A stretch of 64,000 nt of DNA from Naumovozyma dairenensis CBS 421. Its lineage: Eukaryota; Ascomycota; Saccharomycetes; Saccharomycetales; Saccharomycetaceae. The position numbers and the translations under genes are program-made. Below are positions 43,163-54,405 of the stretch, one piece after another. The stretch spans positions 868,001 to 932,000 of the forward strand of contig NC_016486.1 in the NCBI RefSeq assembly GCF_000227115.2, given 5' to 3'. The notes below the pieces were generated by a model, which saw only the letters and a list, made by a program, of their open reading frames with translations, was not told the DNA's origin and searched no databases. Within the stretch, counting starts at the first letter, position 1. Every line of letters begins with the position of its first letter.

Positions 43163-43831
43163 ATGAGTGAAGAGAAAAAATTAACTAAGAAGCAATTAAA
43201 GGCTCAACAATTCAAGAAATCGAAAGATGAACGTGAACAAGATAAGATAAAATTAGAAGAAGAAAAGACGAAGAAAAGAAGTATAGAAGAAGAACAAGAG
43301 GAACCTCTTAAGAAGAAGAGGAAAACACGTAGAGGTCGTAAGGGTAAGGGCAAGAACGGTACTGGTGGTGGTAATAGATTTATTGTATTTGTTGGTGGGT
43401 TACCTCGGGATATTACACCAACTGAAATTCAATCACATTTTAAATCAAGTTCACCTGACCATATTAGATTGAGAAGTGATAAGGGAATTGCATTTTTGGA
43501 GTTTGATGCTGAGAAAGATAAGACTGGGATTCAAAGACGAATGGATGTTGCATTATTACAACATCGTACTTTATTGAAAGAAAAGAGAATTAATGTTGAA
43601 TTGACAGTTGGTGGTGGTGGGAATAGTAAAGATCGTCTTGAAAAATTAAACAAGAAGAATATTAAATTAGATGAAGAACGTAAAGAAAGACTAACCAAGT
43701 TGATTAAAGATAGTGCCCAAAAGAAGAGTGAGCATGCTTCTTCTGCCCATGCAGCATCTGGTGATTCATCATCAACAACTACTGTTCGAGGATTACATCC
43801 TGATAGAGCAAAACTTCTTGCGAAACAATAA
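43163..43831 (+). CDS. NOP6: Nop6, RRM protein of 40S ribosome biogenesis
   Basis: Nop6 is an RNA-binding nucleolar protein of the early 90S/40S pathway. The 222-residue product (225 in S. cerevisiae) has a Lys/Glu-rich N-terminal coiled region and a basic KKKRKTRRGRKGKGK patch. An RRM follows at about 73-152, with FIVFVGGLPRDIT as RNP2 and GIAFLEFD as RNP1. The charged C-terminus ends in GLHPDRAKLLAKQ. The position between SHR3/RHO5 and the PRR2 kinase matches YDL213C. Confidence 0.95.
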   Translation: MSEEKKLTKKQLKAQQFKKSKDEREQDKIKLEEEKTKKRSIEEEQEEPLKKKRKTRRGRKGKGKNGTGGGNRFIVFVGGLPRDITPTEIQSHFKSSSPDHIRLRSDKGIAFLEFDAEKDKTGIQRRMDVALLQHRTLLKEKRINVELTVGGGGNSKDRLEKLNKKNIKLDEERKERLTKLIKDSAQKKSEHASSAHAASGDSSSTTTVRGLHPDRAKLLAKQ

Positions 43832-44610
43832 TCTTTTCAACTCTACATGTTGAATATATATCTTGTAACAGATGTACATGTAATGCCGGTTTTTAAGGTA
43901 TATGTATAAGAACAAAAGATACTTACATAGTTAGTTGGTTAATATGCCAAGGCGCCAATAACAAATCAGTCGAATGAACCTTAGCGGCTAAGTAGGGTTT
44001 TTTTCTAGGATTATAATGAGCCCTGATAATGTAGCCCTAAAGAAACTTGTCAATTACGTCATATCGCAACCAAACCAGTATAATTGAAATGACGTATGTT
44101 TTGTGTGATTCGTTCTCATCTTTTGTACGGCATGTTTTCTCTAGCTGCAAGACCCTTCCACCACCGCATATTTGTCTTTTTCTCCTTCATTTTCAAAGAT
44201 AATAAGAAATGCCACCAAAACTCTAGGGACCTCTTGCCGTGGCAAGACATTTTCAACGGCGCTACTTCTGTTATCTTCTACGAGTGATAACTTTCCCCCA
44301 CATTTCTCTTTTCCTCTTTCCACTTAACAATTCCAGTCCCTTTTTCTCACGTTGCCCATTACGTACATACGGTACATACAAATTTACATATGTGTCTGCT
44401 TACTTGGCGCATATCCCTCCACCTCACTCACGGTCCATATTTACTGGAACTCCACGAATATCATTATACGTAGACCGTTCACCAGTGTATATATAGAACC
44501 TTTTTCTGTATTTTTCACTTCGTTACAAGCGGCGTCACAGAAAGAAGAGCAATAACAATAAGAAGAAGAATAAGAAGAGAAACAACTGTAAGGGACAAGA
44601 TCAGATTGAT
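43832..44610 (+). promoter_or_regulatory. PRR2/NPR1 kinase upstream region
   Basis: This 779-base tandem gap includes a pyrimidine-rich tract near 44288-44345 and a purine-rich leader (AAGAAGAAG) just before the start. Overlapping open frames on both strands at 44096-44626 look like chance frames. No clear factor site was recognised. Confidence 0.4.
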
Positions 44611-47373
44611 ATGCAAACTCTATCACCAGGCAATCCTCCTGTACCGTCTTATATTGAGGCCACCGTTGGTCATTCCATCACAGGCAACAATAACAACAAC
44701 AACAACAACCATCACCATTATAGTCAGAATTCCACAAACAATCCATTACCAGACATATATGTTCAAACAGCTATAACAAATGAAGGAGAGTTAGAAGTTT
44801 ATCCTCTTTATAGTAATGATTATTGCAATCAACTTATCAATGATAATCATGCCAGTGACAATGTATCCGGGTCAAGTTTGAGGACTTTATCCACTAACAA
44901 TAGTACTGCTACCTCTAGTAATAATAATTTTACAGGTTTACAGCAAGATCATCATCATGAAGGAAGTCAAGATGTCAATGAGCAAAGACAATTAATGCAA
45001 TTATGGGATTCTCATACCGATATCTCTGATCGTCATTCCACTTCAGTTTCCTCTGATTCTCCAATGGATTTATCTCATTTGACAGAAACAAGAATGGGCA
45101 CCCATGGTACCATAATCAGATCAACAAATGGAACTAATGGAAGAGAAACAAGGTTATTTAGTCCAAATCATCTTGGCTTACCCTCATATGCAGAATCAAT
45201 GGTGGTTAGAACAAAGACAATTTCTTCAAATGGATCAAGCGCAATTACTACTGATCATAATACAGAAAGACAAGATGGAAGAGACAGAACAATTGACGAA
45301 TCGATAATGAACGAGAAGAAAAACAAGAAGAAGAATAAAGAGAAACGAAATGATAAAAAAAATATTCCTCCTTTAGCTTGTATAATACCGTACTCTATTC
45401 CAAACTCGAAAAATAATAATGATGCATATAACAATAAACAAGAGAATAATAATAATAAAAATGGTAGAAGCGCAATGATGATTCTAACCAGAACAGGTAG
45501 TTTATCTGCATCTAATGGGAATAATAATAGTATATTACCAAATAATGTATCGACAATTGATTCTAATGTGATTTCTTCTCCCATTGTGGATTCTGTGGAA
45601 CCTAGATTTATCGTATCCTTAGATAAATTTCAAAATTCTAATTTCTTTCATGAACAATTATGTGTGAAGGAAGAAGAAGAAGAAAAAAAAGAGGTGGATC
45701 GAGAAAGGGTACTTAAGAACAAGACTAAAAATAGCAAGGATAACAAAAAAAGGACAAAATCATTGAGTTCACACATTGGAAATTTATTTTCATTCAATAG
45801 TAATAGTAACACCAACAACACAATTCAAAAGAAGGAAAGAAGACATTCATCATACCATTTCTACTCAAGACGTAAATCTAGTACAAGAAGAAGAAAAAAT
45901 AGTACTAGTAACGTTAGTGGTAACGGTGGCGGTATGCAACATAGTATACTTGTTAGTGATGATAATAGTAGTGATGATATAGAAACTATGATAGCAAAAG
46001 AGGAAGAAAGACAAAATAATCCTTATGGTAATAAATCCACAAATTTAGAATCATTAAAACCGTCAAAGATATCAAAAATTCATCATGGGTTTCATAAGAA
46101 ATATATTGAAATTAATGAATTAGGTAGTGGTGCCTCTGGGTCAGTGAAATTGATTCAAAGGAAAAATGATGATTCTGTAGTCTATGCAATGAAACAGTTC
46201 CGTAAAAGGGTTATCTCGAAGGAAACTAAACGGGATTATATTCGTACTATTACTTCAGAATATTGTATTGGAATCAATTTAAATCATCCGAATATTATTA
46301 AGACATTAGAATTGATTTATGAAAATGATGATAAAACTGATTGTTCTAATGAATTAAGAATTTGTCAAATCATGGAATATTGTAGTTATGATCTTTTTGC
46401 CATAACTATGTCCGATTATGCAACTTATGATGAAATTTGTTGTTATTTCAAACAATTAATGAATGGGGTAAATTATTTACATAGTATTGGATTATGTCAT
46501 CGAGATTTGAAATTAGAAAATTGTGTCATTAATGATTATGGTATTTTGAAAATCATTGATTTTGGAGCAGCTGTTGTTTTCCAATATCCATGTTCAATGA
46601 ATTTAATTGAAGCTAGTGGTATCCTTGGTAGTGATCCATATTTACCACCTGAAGTTTATCATTTCACACATTATGATCCAAGACCTGTTGATATTTGGTC
46701 ATGCGCTATCATATTTGTTTGTATGGTTTTGAAGAAATTCCCATGGAAAATCCCTAAATTGACGGATGAATCATTTAAGATGTTTTGTATGGGTAGGGAA
46801 TCAAATTCATTGATTGAATTATTGACTAAACCTAATCTAAGAGTCAAGAACAAGAAGAATGGATCATCATCTTTGTCGAATGATTCCGATACCTCATCAG
46901 TGGAATTGGAATCCTATATCGAAGATGAAACGTATTCAATTGATGATAATAATGTTCATATTGGTAAATTAAGAGTGTTGCATGCTATTCCTGAAGAATG
47001 TCAACCTATGATAGGTAAGATGTTAGAATTAGCACCCACAAGGCGTGCAACATTACGTGAAATTCTAGAAGATTCATGGATTGAAACTATAGATATGTGT
47101 CATTTGTTAAATGAAGAAGAAATTGAAGAATGTAAGTTCAATGATCTAAATGACAAAGATGGTGATATGAAATATAAATTTATTTATGTGGGAGAATCAC
47201 ATAATCATACAAAAGTGCAACCGGAGAAGGCACATATTAACGGATTTTTACGAAAGGATGAAAAGGAGCAAAATACGAAGGAGGAAGAAGATGATGCAAT
47301 CCAAGAAGAAGGCGAACAATATGAAGGATCTGATGTTGAAGTACATTCGTTATATTCTTTCTCCTCCTACTAA
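44611..47373 (+). CDS. PRR2: Prr2/Npr1 family Ser/Thr protein kinase
   Basis: The 920-residue protein has a disordered Asn/Ser-rich N-terminal half and a C-terminal kinase domain from about residue 495. Motifs: glycine loop ELGSGASGSVKL, ATP-binding Lys528 in YAMKQF, catalytic Asp632 in HRDLKLENC, Asp650 of DFGAA, and GSDPYLPPEV for the activation/APE region. This belongs to the fungal Npr1/Hal5 kinase group. Npr1 regulates arrestin adaptors and permeases under TORC1; Prr2 affects pheromone signalling. By position next to GDH2 it is PRR2 (YDL214C). As duplicates, PRR2 and NPR1 cannot be told apart securely here. It is longer than either S. cerevisiae protein (699 and 790 residues). Confidence 0.85.
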   Translation: MQTLSPGNPPVPSYIEATVGHSITGNNNNNNNNHHHYSQNSTNNPLPDIYVQTAITNEGELEVYPLYSNDYCNQLINDNHASDNVSGSSLRTLSTNNSTATSSNNNFTGLQQDHHHEGSQDVNEQRQLMQLWDSHTDISDRHSTSVSSDSPMDLSHLTETRMGTHGTIIRSTNGTNGRETRLFSPNHLGLPSYAESMVVRTKTISSNGSSAITTDHNTERQDGRDRTIDESIMNEKKNKKKNKEKRNDKKNIPPLACIIPYSIPNSKNNNDAYNNKQENNNNKNGRSAMMILTRTGSLSASNGNNNSILPNNVSTIDSNVISSPIVDSVEPRFIVSLDKFQNSNFFHEQLCVKEEEEEKKEVDRERVLKNKTKNSKDNKKRTKSLSSHIGNLFSFNSNSNTNNTIQKKERRHSSYHFYSRRKSSTRRRKNSTSNVSGNGGGMQHSILVSDDNSSDDIETMIAKEEERQNNPYGNKSTNLESLKPSKISKIHHGFHKKYIEINELGSGASGSVKLIQRKNDDSVVYAMKQFRKRVISKETKRDYIRTITSEYCIGINLNHPNIIKTLELIYENDDKTDCSNELRICQIMEYCSYDLFAITMSDYATYDEICCYFKQLMNGVNYLHSIGLCHRDLKLENCVINDYGILKIIDFGAAVVFQYPCSMNLIEASGILGSDPYLPPEVYHFTHYDPRPVDIWSCAIIFVCMVLKKFPWKIPKLTDESFKMFCMGRESNSLIELLTKPNLRVKNKKNGSSSLSNDSDTSSVELESYIEDETYSIDDNNVHIGKLRVLHAIPEECQPMIGKMLELAPTRRATLREILEDSWIETIDMCHLLNEEEIEECKFNDLNDKDGDMKYKFIYVGESHNHTKVQPEKAHINGFLRKDEKEQNTKEEEDDAIQEEGEQYEGSDVEVHSLYSFSSY

Positions 47374-48523
47374 TTTTATGTTATTCTTCAAAGTTTTTTT
47401 TTTGTCATTGTTTTGCAAAAGACAAGTTATGTTTTTTTAATTAATAATATTCAGACAGTGATAATAAATGACATTTTTCAACTTAAGCAGAAACGGTATA
47501 ATATTTTGTTGTACGTATAATATATTCCTGCAGCATAAATAGTCTACCACATATGGTATTTATCCATGGTAGACTCCTTACTGTAACGGTGGTTGGTCCT
47601 CCGCAGTGTGGCACAACTTACGCCTTTTTGCCTGACGCGTCACCAAGTGTAAGTAAAAATTAGGGGGTTTTGTAGGGGCGCGCCACTCGTACGGCTGTGC
47701 ATGACGTACATACAGATGTAACGTTCACTTCAAAAATAGAGACAACGCCGGAAAGTAGGTAAACCTAAACTAGAAGGAGAGAGAGAGAGGGAGAGGTCTT
47801 GGATGGGCATTATTCTCCGGTTGGAAGGGAATGTTTTTGAATGTTGGAGACATATGGGATGGGGCCTTCACAATATCCCTTCCATATCCACCCAATTTAG
47901 TTCAGCGAGTTCAGTTGGTTCCGGCAACGATAAACGGACCGGCATCCTCCCCCATCCCTCCCCCACCCCTGTAAAGTCAATAAGAAGATAACATATAGGT
48001 ACGAACTCTCTTTGTTTGATGCCTCATTGACCATTTAGAGTATGTACCTTTTTGGTAGTAGAGGTGGGTGGCAAATTAAAATAAGGTATTATATATTACA
48101 TCGAACAATTTACAGGAAAGGTAACCGCAAGAATTATACATATACGTACACAAACAACCCTAACATAGGTACCAATATTATTATATAATCCGTTATATCG
48201 GCAAAGAGGAGAAGGAAGAATATATATATATATATGTATATATATATTTATATCTGCTCAAGACTGTGTTAACTTTACTTCTTTGATTCTAATTTATAGA
48301 AAAAAAAGAAAAAGAAAAAGAAACCAATTTAAAGATCGTTATTACATAACACAACATACCGTTTAGCACTAAAATATATTCTCAACTAACCAACCATTTT
48401 GCTTTTCATATCTGTTTAGGAAGCATTAACCTTCAATAATTACAAACGTAACACGCAAGACCCCAAAAATTAATAAAAAAAAAAAAAAGAAAAAGAAAAG
48501 AGTTAGAAAATTGTTCGGTAAAC
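47374..48523 (+). promoter_or_regulatory. GDH2 promoter region
   Basis: No gene is seen in this 1.15-kb interval. A 9-bp perfect inverted repeat lies at 47541-47575. GC-richer patches lie at about 47585-47720 and 47925-47970, with CGATAAACGGACCGGC around 47926-47943; the GATAA core fits nitrogen GATA factors but is common by chance. AT dinucleotide runs (48222-48250) and an A14 tract (48475-48488) precede the start. Confidence 0.4.
47541..47575. other. 9-bp perfect inverted repeat downstream of PRR2
   Basis: AGTCTACCA at 47541-47549 and TGGTAGACT at 47567-47575 are exact reverse complements with a 17-base spacer, about 170 bases after the PRR2 stop. It could be an RNA hairpin in the 3' region or a DNA-binding site. 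Confidence 0.6.
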
Positions 48524-51500
48524 ATGACTATAACCCATAATATATCACCAACAACCCCAAATGTTGATAATAATACTTTAAACCTCCCAGCAAAATCCTC
48601 GATACCTCCTGACATTTCGACTTTATCAATCTCTTCGTTATCAGATTATCATGTATTTGATTTCCCTGGTAAGGAAAGTCAAAGAGAAGAAGTAGTAGAT
48701 ATACTTGATCAACAAGGTTTTATCCCAGATAACTTAATTGAACAAGAAGTAGATTGGTTCTATAATTCATTAGGTATTGATGATCTTTTCTTCTCAAGAG
48801 AAAAACCACAAATTATATCTAACATCATTCATTCATTATATGCTTCCAAAATAGATTCATTTGCTAAATCTAATTTCATTAATAATAAGCCACAATATTT
48901 TAATATCAAAAATAAAATTATTACAGGACCAAATCATGCTATTTTCATGGAATCTAAAGGACATTCAAGAAATACACAAAAGGATACAAATAGTATGAAT
49001 GTCGATAACTCTAAAGTTAGTTATATTGACAATGATGACGAAGATCAACCTTACCAATTAGATCAAGAAATAGATGATTTATTCTTAGATAATAAATTAA
49101 AACATTCTTGCAGATTAGTATCATTCTGGACTCAAGAAAGCGATTTAAAATTAACTTTTGTTTATGATAGTAATTTTATTCAACGTAACACTATTTCTCA
49201 ACCACCAGATTTTAATCAAATTAGTAATAATAACACGAATAAAGATGATATGGAAAAAGAAAAGGAAATTGAACAAAATGAAAATAATTTCTTTAAACAT
49301 TTAAGTCCATTATCAACAAATGATCTTTTAAAGGGAAATATCGATACCATTTCTGATAAAACAATGGCTCAAGTTTCATCATTGGAAAATAAAAAATTAT
49401 ATGGTCATTTAATTAACTTGGTTCAAGAAAGAGATGGCCCTGTCATTAGAACTATTCATTCCATTGAAAATAATGATGAAATTAGATTATTGGTAGCTTT
49501 TAAAAGATTTTCCACTCAAAAATATTATTCTGCTTTAAACTCACTTTTCCATTATTATAAAATTAAACCTTCAAAATTTTATCTGGAAACTTTTAAATCT
49601 CCTAATATGAAAAATATTAATAATGAAAATATTACCATCTTTTCAATCTATTTAAATCAATCTCAACAACCAGAAGATGTATTACCACATGATTTAGAAT
49701 TAGCTATAAAACAGATTGAAAGAGAAGCTTCATTGTTATATACTATCCCAAATAATTCTTTCAATAAAGTTTATCAACAAAGATTGTTTTCTCCACAAGA
49801 AGCCATCTATGCTCATGTGTCTGCTATTTTCATCAATCATTTCATTAATAGATTAGGTTCTGAGTATCAAACTTTAATTTCTCAAATTTCTGTAAGAGAA
49901 AACGATACTGTCTTGTTGGAAGTTATAACTAATTTGAAAAAAAAATTGAGAAATGAAACTTTCACCCAAGAAATGATTATTGACGTTTTACATAAATATT
50001 CCAAAATTGTATCCAAATTATACAAGAATTTTGCCCAATTACATTATTTACAAGATGAAAATAAAAAATTAGAGAAGACTTTATCATTTAAAAGATTAGC
50101 AAGTATAGAACCATTTGCAAACGATCAAGAATTCGAAACATATTTAAATAAATTCATCCCCAATGATTCTCCAGATTTATTAATCCTTCAAACTTTAAAT
50201 TTGTTTAATAAATCCATTGTTAAGACAAATTTCTTTATTACAAGAAAAGTAGCCATCTCATTTAGATTGAATCCAAGTTTAATTATGCCCAAAATTGAAT
50301 ATCCTGAAACTCCATTTGGTGTATTTTTCGTCGTAGGGAATACTTTTAAAGGATTCCATATTAGATTTAGAGAAATTTCAAGAGGTGGTATTCGTATAGT
50401 TTGTTCAAAGACTCAAGATATATTTGATATGAATTCCAAAACTGTCATTGATGAAAATTATCAATTAGCTTCCACTCAACAGCGTAAAAATAAAGATATC
50501 CCAGAAGGTGGGTCAAAAGGTGTCATTCTTTTAAATCCTGGCCTTTTTGAACCTGATCAGACTTTCAATGCATTTAGCCAATACGTAGATGCCATAATCG
50601 ATATCTTAATTAAAGATCCATTGAAGGAAAAATATATCGATTATTTAGATCATGAAGAAATTCTTTTCTTTGGTCCAGATGAAGGTACTGCAGGTTTTGT
50701 AAATTGGGCAACAAATCATGCTCATAAGAGAGGTTGTCCATGGTGGAAATCTTTCTTAACTGGGAAATCTCCAAATCTTGGTGGTATCCCACATGACGAA
50801 TATGGTATGACGTCTCTTGGTGTTCGTGCTTTCGTTAATAAAATGTATGAAACATTAAATTTGAACGATTCTGTCATTCATAAATTCCAAACTGGTGGTC
50901 CAGATGGTGACTTAGGTTCAAATGAAATATTATTATCCACAGATAATGAAATTTATGTAGGTATCGTCGATGGTTCTGGTGTCATTTGTGATCCAATGGG
51001 ACTAGATAAAAATGAACTATTTAAATTGGCACATAAGAGACTAATGGTTTCCCATTATGATAACACGAAATTTAGTAAATCAGGGTTTTACGTCTCTGTA
51101 ACAGATATGGATTTAATGTTACCCAATGGGACCATTGTAGCGAATGGTACTACCTTCAGAAATACTTTCCATACTCAAATTTTTAGATTTGTCGATCATG
51201 TTGATTTATTTGTTCCATGTGGTGGTAGACCAAACTCAATTTCCTTGAGTAATTTACATTTCTTCATTGACGAGAAAACGGGAAAATCTAAGATTCCATA
51301 CATCGTGGAAGGTGCTAATTTATTCATCGCCCAAGCTGCTAAGATTGAATTAGAAAAACATGGTTGTATTCTATTCAAAGATGCATCAGCAAATAAAGGT
51401 GGTGTTACATCCTCATCTTTGGAAGTGCTTGCTTCATTAGCCTTAAGTGACAATGATTTCGTAAATAAATTCATTGGTAAGAAGAATAATACTCTACAAG

Positions 51501-52024
51501 CGAGATCGATACCACGTACTGATGGTAGCCTTGATGAAATTATTGAAAGTAATGAAATCGATAATGATAGTATCCAAGAGGATGATGATAATGAAGAAAG
51601 AACTGCTCTATACAAATCCTATGTTGTCGAAGTTCAAGCAAGAATCCAAAAAAATGCAGAAGCTGAATTTAATCAATTATGGAAAATCAATCAATCAACA
51701 GGCACACCTATTTCAGAGTTATCGAATATTCTTTCATTGACAATTAATAAATTAAACGATGATTTAGTTGGTTCAGAAGAATTGTGGTTAAATGATTTGA
51801 AATTGCGTAATTATTTATTGTTGAATAAAATCATTCCAAATTTATTGATTGATGTAGCTGGTGCTGAACAAGTTTTAAATAATATTCCAGAACCTTACTT
51901 GAAAGTAATGTTATCAAGTTATTTGTCAAGTACGTTTGTTTATCAAAATGGTATTGATGTTAATATCGGTAAATTCTTAGAATTTATTGGTGAATTGAAA
52001 AGAGAAGTTGCAGAAAAATCTTAA
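48524..52024 (+). CDS. GDH2: Gdh2, NAD-dependent glutamate dehydrogenase
   Basis: Gdh2 deaminates glutamate to 2-oxoglutarate and ammonia with NAD+, allowing growth on glutamate; it is mitochondrial in yeast. The 1166-residue product is the large fungal form (1092 in S. cerevisiae). Family blocks include SDYHVFDFPGKE near the N-terminus, the catalytic-region ISRGGIRIV and PEGGSKGVILL, GPDEGTAGFV, TGGPDGDLGSNE for nucleotide binding, and YIVEGANLFI with FKDASANKGGVTSSS. Extra length comes from Asn/acidic insertions, including about 30 residues near 990-1022, just before the conserved ALYKSYVVEVQ. It matches YDL215C between PRR2 and RRI1. Confidence 0.98.
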   Translation: MTITHNISPTTPNVDNNTLNLPAKSSIPPDISTLSISSLSDYHVFDFPGKESQREEVVDILDQQGFIPDNLIEQEVDWFYNSLGIDDLFFSREKPQIISNIIHSLYASKIDSFAKSNFINNKPQYFNIKNKIITGPNHAIFMESKGHSRNTQKDTNSMNVDNSKVSYIDNDDEDQPYQLDQEIDDLFLDNKLKHSCRLVSFWTQESDLKLTFVYDSNFIQRNTISQPPDFNQISNNNTNKDDMEKEKEIEQNENNFFKHLSPLSTNDLLKGNIDTISDKTMAQVSSLENKKLYGHLINLVQERDGPVIRTIHSIENNDEIRLLVAFKRFSTQKYYSALNSLFHYYKIKPSKFYLETFKSPNMKNINNENITIFSIYLNQSQQPEDVLPHDLELAIKQIEREASLLYTIPNNSFNKVYQQRLFSPQEAIYAHVSAIFINHFINRLGSEYQTLISQISVRENDTVLLEVITNLKKKLRNETFTQEMIIDVLHKYSKIVSKLYKNFAQLHYLQDENKKLEKTLSFKRLASIEPFANDQEFETYLNKFIPNDSPDLLILQTLNLFNKSIVKTNFFITRKVAISFRLNPSLIMPKIEYPETPFGVFFVVGNTFKGFHIRFREISRGGIRIVCSKTQDIFDMNSKTVIDENYQLASTQQRKNKDIPEGGSKGVILLNPGLFEPDQTFNAFSQYVDAIIDILIKDPLKEKYIDYLDHEEILFFGPDEGTAGFVNWATNHAHKRGCPWWKSFLTGKSPNLGGIPHDEYGMTSLGVRAFVNKMYETLNLNDSVIHKFQTGGPDGDLGSNEILLSTDNEIYVGIVDGSGVICDPMGLDKNELFKLAHKRLMVSHYDNTKFSKSGFYVSVTDMDLMLPNGTIVANGTTFRNTFHTQIFRFVDHVDLFVPCGGRPNSISLSNLHFFIDEKTGKSKIPYIVEGANLFIAQAAKIELEKHGCILFKDASANKGGVTSSSLEVLASLALSDNDFVNKFIGKKNNTLQARSIPRTDGSLDEIIESNEIDNDSIQEDDDNEERTALYKSYVVEVQARIQKNAEAEFNQLWKINQSTGTPISELSNILSLTINKLNDDLVGSEELWLNDLKLRNYLLLNKIIPNLLIDVAGAEQVLNNIPEPYLKVMLSSYLSSTFVYQNGIDVNIGKFLEFIGELKREVAEKS

Positions 52025-52613
52025 ATAAATCACTCATTATCATTTCTCTCTTAATTGAACTTCTCACCATATTTGAAATTTTATTCCATATTCTTCTGAT
52101 CCTGTTTCATATTTTTACTTACCCATAATTTTCACTATGAATATTTAATGAATTCTTTTTCTTATGAATGTAACTTTTTTGTTTTTAAACAAATATTAAT
52201 GACTAAAGAAAATACATTTCTTCTCTAAAAATCAGTATTAACCTAGTTCTGGACTTTCAAATATTTCGTTCGTAGAGCTTGTTTAACACTCTCAGAAATG
52301 AAATCGAAATACTGCTAAACTATTTCTATTTTATTTTTTAATTTTGTTACACGTGATGAGAAAGATTTTGGAGGCATACAGAACCCATATTATATGATGA
52401 CTATTTTGGAATCCCATTTAGAGGAAGCCTTGAGTAATTAACAGATTAAAGTAAGCTTAGATTATTACTTTGAATAGCATGGGTGTAACAGTTTTTTTGC
52501 ACCTATCCACGTATAGTTTTCTGGAATTATAGAGGTGCAATCGTACATTGATGTAAGGTGAGGATTAGACCAACTAATTTGACACTGCAAAGAAGCTGAC
52601 TTTAATTCCGAAT
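52025..52613 (+). promoter_or_regulatory. GDH2-RRI1 intergenic region
   Basis: This AT-rich tandem gap of 589 bases holds the GDH2 3' end and the RRI1 promoter. ACACGTGA (E-box CACGTG) lies at 52350-52357. No gene is seen. Confidence 0.45.
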
Positions 52614-54122
52614 ATGACAGACCAATGCTTATCTAGTTTGTCTCTCGCAGAATTGAAACAACTAATTGAGAAAGAGTACTCAGCAACGCAAATCAACCCT
52701 GGAAACCATGGCTCTGAAGATAATGTATATGGATCTTCGTCATTTCTGAACAATAATAATAATTCATCCCATCTGATTACTCAAGAATATTTGTTGAAAC
52801 AAGATATATTATCATCACAACACCACCATGCCACACATTCTGAAAAGGCACCGTGGAAGGAGAACCCGCAATATTTTGAAATGGTGCTTATATCAAAACT
52901 AGCATGCATAAAAATATTAAATCATTCTTTAAGAGGTGGGGATATAGAAATAATGGGGATGCTTGTTGGAACGGTACAAGGAACTAAATTGATTGTTTAT
53001 GATTGTTACGAATTACCGGTCGAAGGAACAGAAACTAGAGTTAATGCACAATTGGAATCATATGAATATATGGTTCAATATATGGATGAAATAATTCATA
53101 CCGGGGGGAGTCGTAATACCACAAGTACATATGATTCAAGCTCGACGAACACAAGAAATATACTAAATATTATTGGTTGGTATCATTCACATCCTGGGTA
53201 TGACTGTTGGTTAAGTAATATTGACGTGCAAACTCAAGAATTAAATCAAAACTTTCAAGATCCTTATGTAGCAATTGTGGTAGATCCTCATAAAAGTGTT
53301 AAGGAAGATAAATTATCCATTGGTGCTTACAGAACTTTATCAGGAAAGGGAGATACCAAGTTCTTTGAACTACCTCTTTTTGTGTTTGATTCTGATTTGA
53401 ACTTACCCTTAAAAGATTCCAAATTGAAATTCGAAACCCCAGTTTTCGATGATTCTTACGATTCAGAATTGTTAGATAAATTGATCGATACAGTCAAACA
53501 ATGGAATAGTTTTATTGACGCAAAAGAAGCAAAGGCTATCGAAAACAAGACCGTAACTGGTCACAAAAAAGATAACTTACCTATAAACTCAACAAATCAA
53601 ATCACCTCCAATAACAGTAACGATATATTACCCTCGGATTTGAATTGTGTATCATCAACATTTAATCATGAAAAGAAGATAAGATCAGGCTCTGTGAGTA
53701 GTTCCACATCTTTTTCGACTGATACTGATAGAGATAGATATATTGCTAACAGGAGTGATAATGACAGCGATATTGATATAAGTAACACAAAGAGTATTGA
53801 TGGCGGGATAGAAAGCATGACTAGTAGTGTATATACTATGCGTGATACAAATACAGTAAGTGCAGCTAATACTACGACATCGCCGTCTTTCTTACATACT
53901 AGACAGACATCCTTAGATAATTCACGGTCATCACAGCGAAGAGATCATATGAGTGGATCCTTGTTCAACAGTGTAAGAACTTTACATGGTGAGTTTTCAA
54001 TGAGATTGGATACCGATACTTTAGAGCGAAATGATTACAAGGTTCATAAGAAGATGTTACTGGCGTCCAAAACGAGAGAATATAAAAAGTTGCGCTTTTT
54101 TAGAGATACTTTTACCTTATGA
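52614..54122 (+). CDS. RRI1: Rri1/Csn5, COP9 signalosome deneddylase
   Basis: Rri1 is the catalytic subunit of the yeast COP9 signalosome and removes Rub1/Nedd8 from the cullin Cdc53. The 502-residue protein contains the JAMM/MPN+ metalloprotease motif: Glu112 upstream, then His191-Ser-His193 in WYHSHPGYDCWLSNID, with Asp204 as the third ligand. The YDCW variant of the loop is typical of Csn5. An Asn/Ser-rich section fills about 320-450. It is longer than the S. cerevisiae protein (about 440). All zinc ligands are present, so activity is likely. It matches YDL216C between GDH2 and TIM22. Confidence 0.96.
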   Translation: MTDQCLSSLSLAELKQLIEKEYSATQINPGNHGSEDNVYGSSSFLNNNNNSSHLITQEYLLKQDILSSQHHHATHSEKAPWKENPQYFEMVLISKLACIKILNHSLRGGDIEIMGMLVGTVQGTKLIVYDCYELPVEGTETRVNAQLESYEYMVQYMDEIIHTGGSRNTTSTYDSSSTNTRNILNIIGWYHSHPGYDCWLSNIDVQTQELNQNFQDPYVAIVVDPHKSVKEDKLSIGAYRTLSGKGDTKFFELPLFVFDSDLNLPLKDSKLKFETPVFDDSYDSELLDKLIDTVKQWNSFIDAKEAKAIENKTVTGHKKDNLPINSTNQITSNNSNDILPSDLNCVSSTFNHEKKIRSGSVSSSTSFSTDTDRDRYIANRSDNDSDIDISNTKSIDGGIESMTSSVYTMRDTNTVSAANTTTSPSFLHTRQTSLDNSRSSQRRDHMSGSLFNSVRTLHGEFSMRLDTDTLERNDYKVHKKMLLASKTREYKKLRFFRDTFTL

Positions 54123-54405
54123 ATTCTATAATTTATATATCGTTGTAATAATATTATTATTTGTGTTTTTAGATAGTTCGCCACACATCAAGAATGGTGC
54201 GACGTTTTTATTATACTTTTTTTTTCCAAAATTTACTGACATTTCTCGGAGTCAAAACACAGACACTGGATGAGACTACAATCTATAAACTATAGACTAT
54301 CAGTAAAATGAATTATTAACAGAGGTGAATACAACCGAAGATTTTTGATATTGAACCAACAAGAATCTATCCGAGGAAATACAAGATACTTTAATTGCCA
54401 TAACC

